Assembly (NCBI GenBank): GCA_964442745.1
Contig: CAYUAI010000007.1
Coordinates: forward strand, 1 to 64,000
Origin: CAYUAI01 sp964442745
GTDB lineage: Bacteria > Pseudomonadota > Gammaproteobacteria > S012-40
Direction of reading: 5' to 3'
DNA length: 64,000 nucleotides
The notes beneath the pieces are model-generated. The model had not been told where the DNA came from. It did no database searches and saw only the letters and a list, made by a program, of their open reading frames with translations. This document shows positions 62,806 through 64,000 of the stretch, in pieces. Position numbers and translations under genes: made by a program. Each line of letters begins with the position of its first letter. Position 1 is the first letter of the stretch.

Positions 62806-63702
62806 CTAGTTCATTTCATCACCATCGCCCACGGCTGGATTATTTTTCAACTGCAGTGCCAATTGATACAACTCATTTTTTTTCCCACCCGTGAGCTTAG
62901 CCGCCACATGCGCCGCCTGCTTTAGTGGCATCTCATCGAGTAAGATGGTCAGCATTTTTTGTATCTCCTGCGGGCCTTGTGATAGTTTATCCGCCCCCGC
63001 CACCAACAACACCATTTCTCCTTTTGTCTGGTCACGGCTCTCATCCACCCACTGTAACATCTCGGAAAGTGACAACTTCTTAACGGTCTCATAGCGTTTG
63101 GTTAATTCACGAGCGAGTACAACATCACGCGTACCACCAAATACTTCCCCCATACATTGCAATGTGGCCAGCAACCGATGAGGCGCTTCGTAAAAAATCA
63201 GGGTCCGCGGCTCATGCTGCATTGTCATTAAATATTTTTTGCGCATCTCGGCTTTGGCGGGCAAAAAACCTTCAAAAATAAACCGATCGGAGGGTAATCC
63301 TGCAACACTCAACGCAGAAACCATAGCATTCGCGCCAGGGATCGGTACAATATGGAGATTCTTTGCTCTAGCCATGCGAACAAAATAAAAACCGGGATCA
63401 CTAATCAGTGGCGTTCCCGCATCCGACACTAAGGCGATTGTTGCGCCCTGCGCCACCCGCTCGCAAAGCCGGGCAGACTGGTGACGCTCATTATGCTCAT
63501 GGAAAGAAAAACATCGCGTAGCCACTCCATAGTGACGCAACAAAGCCATCGTATGTCGAGTATCTTCAGCTAAGATAGTATCGACGCGCTTTAATGTTTC
63601 GATGGCGCGCCAGCTAATATCCGCCAGATTTCCGATGGGGGTAGCCACAACATATATAGTACCACTGTCATTAGACACGTTAATTTTATCCTGATGTTTC
63701 AT
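62806..63702 (-). CDS. rsmI: 16S rRNA (cytidine-1402 2'-O) methyltransferase RsmI
   Basis: 298 residues. SAM-dependent tetrapyrrole-methylase-fold enzyme that methylates the ribose of C1402, partner modification to RsmH. Shows VVATPIGNLADIS, ILAEDTRHT, VSDAGTPLISDPG and VPIPGANAMVSALS. Divergent from lpoA, as usual. Confidence 0.96.
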   Translation of the reverse strand: MKHQDKINVSNDSGTIYVVATPIGNLADISWRAIETLKRVDTILAEDTRHTMALLRHYGVATRCFSFHEHNERHQSARLCERVAQGATIALVSDAGTPLISDPGFYFVRMARAKNLHIVPIPGANAMVSALSVAGLPSDRFIFEGFLPAKAEMRKKYLMTMQHEPRTLIFYEAPHRLLATLQCMGEVFGGTRDVVLARELTKRYETVKKLSLSEMLQWVDESRDQTKGEMVLLVAGADKLSQGPQEIQKMLTILLDEMPLKQAAHVAAKLTGGKKNELYQLALQLKNNPAVGDGDEMN

Positions 63703-63862
63703 TTTTTAAGCGGTTTTTTAGTTAAAGGGGCGAGCGAAAAACCATCAGAGCAAGATAATATTTTTAGCCAAGCAGCTTGTTGAAGCAACGCTTCAGCCTA
63801 AAATACAACCAACAACACCAAGCAACCGAATCGTCACCAGATTAATTTTGGGAGTATCAACA

Positions 63863-64000
63863 TTGGCATTATTAAACATGCTAGGTAAACACCGCCTTCT
63901 ATTCATTTTCATTAGCGTGTATTTATCCGCCTGTGCGACCATCGAAGAACAAACCACGCAATCTCCCGAGAAACAAGCGAAATCACTGCCCATCATCGAA
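63863..64000 (+). CDS. lpoA: LpoA-like lipoprotein, 5' end only
   Basis: Only the first 46 codons are in the window and the frame stays open at the edge. The signal sequence ends LSAC, with lipidation at residue 24. TTG 63863 is preferred because GGGAG lies 8 bases upstream; ATG 63878 would leave it 23 bases away. A divergent lipoprotein next to rsmI is usually LpoA, the outer-membrane activator of PBP1A, and this is the basis for the name. Too little sequence is present to confirm the domain. Confidence 0.6.
   Translation, partial: MALLNMLGKHRLLFIFISVYLSACATIEEQTTQSPEKQAKSLPIIE

Noticed and set aside
1..64000. CRISPR arrays, tRNA or rRNA genes, prophage or insertion sequences with transposase
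   Set aside because: Looked for on both strands; no regularly spaced repeats, no tRNA-like or rRNA segments and no transposase or integrase frames were found.

Overview
The window reads as a chromosomal segment of a free-living, non-enteric gammaproteobacterium with AT-leaning DNA. Support comes from gene order: ybgC-tolQRAB-pal-cpoB-queE-queC, ruvCAB behind yebC, rpmB-rpmG-radC facing coaBC-dut-algC-argB-slmA, and a complete division and cell wall (dcw) cluster with rsmI and rnpB beyond mraZ and lpxC, dciA and secA beyond ftsZ. MurE carries the DNPR motif of meso-diaminopimelate ligases, so a Gram-negative wall is expected. Lipoproteins, outer-membrane barrels and Lpx/Tol genes agree. I cannot assign a genus.

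Layout: 1-1295 holds a single-domain protoglobin and little else. 1296-8629 is the Tol-Pal operon plus queuosine precursor genes, all on the minus strand, with a 163-bp inverted-repeat element (probably MITE-like) between tolB and pal. 8892-11819 is ruvC-ruvA-ruvB behind yebC. 12206-26613 is the most interesting part: twelve minus-strand genes that together look like an envelope-spanning energised machine related to the Agl/Glt-type core. It has a TolQ/ExbB protein, two ExbD/TolR proteins (one lacking the usual membrane Asp), a TonB-like protein with an AgmX/PglI-type C-terminus, three TPR proteins, two small exported proteins, two outer-membrane barrels (one with an SH3 domain) and a lipoprotein with three CxxCH motifs and a hydrazine-synthase-alpha-like architecture.

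27224-30818 holds a YfaZ-like barrel, a DesA-type acyl desaturase, ribosomal proteins L33 and L28 and a MipA/OmpV protein. 30850-37717 is radC opposite coaBC-dut-algC-argB-slmA, then a DUF4124 protein and pyrE. 37806-42736 has a PilZ protein, secA, a LytM (M23) peptidase and divergent dciA. 42798-61996 is lpxC and the full dcw cluster, transcribed leftward from mraZ with mostly overlapping start and stop codons. A well-formed promoter with four MraZ-type boxes precedes mraZ. 62366-62731 is RNase P RNA, followed by rsmI and, divergently, the first codons of an lpoA-like lipoprotein cut by the window edge.

How it fits together: most of the window builds and constricts the envelope. The dcw genes make and place septal peptidoglycan, Tol-Pal and CpoB couple outer-membrane constriction to it, LpxC feeds lipid A, SecA exports envelope proteins and SlmA links division to the nucleoid. 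The 12-gene cluster is a second TolQR-like motor system dedicated to an unknown task at the outer membrane.
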